Shown here: in pieces, positions 29,995 to 30,058 of the stretch
Position numbering within the stretch: position 1 is the stretch's first letter
How the letters are laid out: each line of letters opens with the position of its first letter
Source: Chara braunii
Taxonomy: Eukaryota > Streptophyta > Charophyceae > Charales > Characeae
DNA length: 30,058 nt
Assembly (NCBI GenBank): GCA_003427395.1
Contig: BFEA01000335.1
Span: 1,149,664-1,179,721, forward strand
Direction of reading: 5' to 3'
Position numbers and translations under genes: made by a program
Notes under the pieces: generated by a model
Database searches by the model: none
Told to the model about the DNA's origin: nothing
What the model saw: the letters and a program-made list of their open reading frames with translations, nothing else

Positions 29995-30058
<64 letters not shown>
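29995..30058. repeat. (GA)n microsatellite at the window end
   Basis: 64 bp of ga dinucleotides continuing to the last base, preceded by gagacacac. Confidence 0.95.

Overview
This window is a stretch of eukaryotic repeat DNA built from nested, mostly dead transposable elements and simple repeats. I see no ordinary host gene. The retroelement types are a Ty3/gypsy element primed by a tRNA-Asp-like site, a second gypsy reverse-transcriptase relic, LINEs with an ORF1 resembling the plant DUF4283/zinc-knuckle type, and a tRNA-derived SINE. Together they fit a green-lineage genome. The reverse-transcriptase and LINE motifs remind me most of charophyte algae such as Chara, but that is inference from memory and not a database result.

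Layout. Positions ~313-15516 are a large degenerate LTR retrotransposon on the plus strand. It has a 5' LTR portion (~313-1080), a tRNA-Asp-type primer site (1082-1101), a leader, and then seven closely packed small reading frames of unknown function (2187-6028). These are followed by gag with a CCHC knuckle, protease, and one continuous pol frame (reverse transcriptase, RNase H, integrase, basic tail) to 12086. A G-rich polypurine tract leads into a 3.3-kb 3' LTR (12195-15516), which holds a TATA box, splice-like signals and about 20 copies of a 51-bp repeat. Next on the minus strand is a gypsy RT relic (15988-16860), followed by low-information sequence, a 192-bp tandem duplication, a CTT-rich tract and a 91-bp satellite with assembly gaps (19561-21375). 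A plus-strand LINE RT fragment (21690-22870) meets a minus-strand LINE ORF1 fragment (25770-22880). Then come a foldback MITE (25773-25916) and a complete SINE with 15-bp target-site duplications (25919-26420). The last 3.6 kb is microsatellite and minisatellite DNA dominated by (GA)n/(CT)n.

How the parts relate. The seven upstream frames, gag and pol share a strand and order. They decay in the same way, with single in-frame stop codons that mostly look like C-to-T or G-to-A changes and few frameshifts, so they probably belonged to one element. The upstream module is the most unusual part of the window: LTR retrotransposons normally put gag directly after the primer site, and I recognise none of the seven products. 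The long LTR may also hold an intron spanning its repeat array. No element here looks autonomously active; the SINE and MITE are the best preserved.
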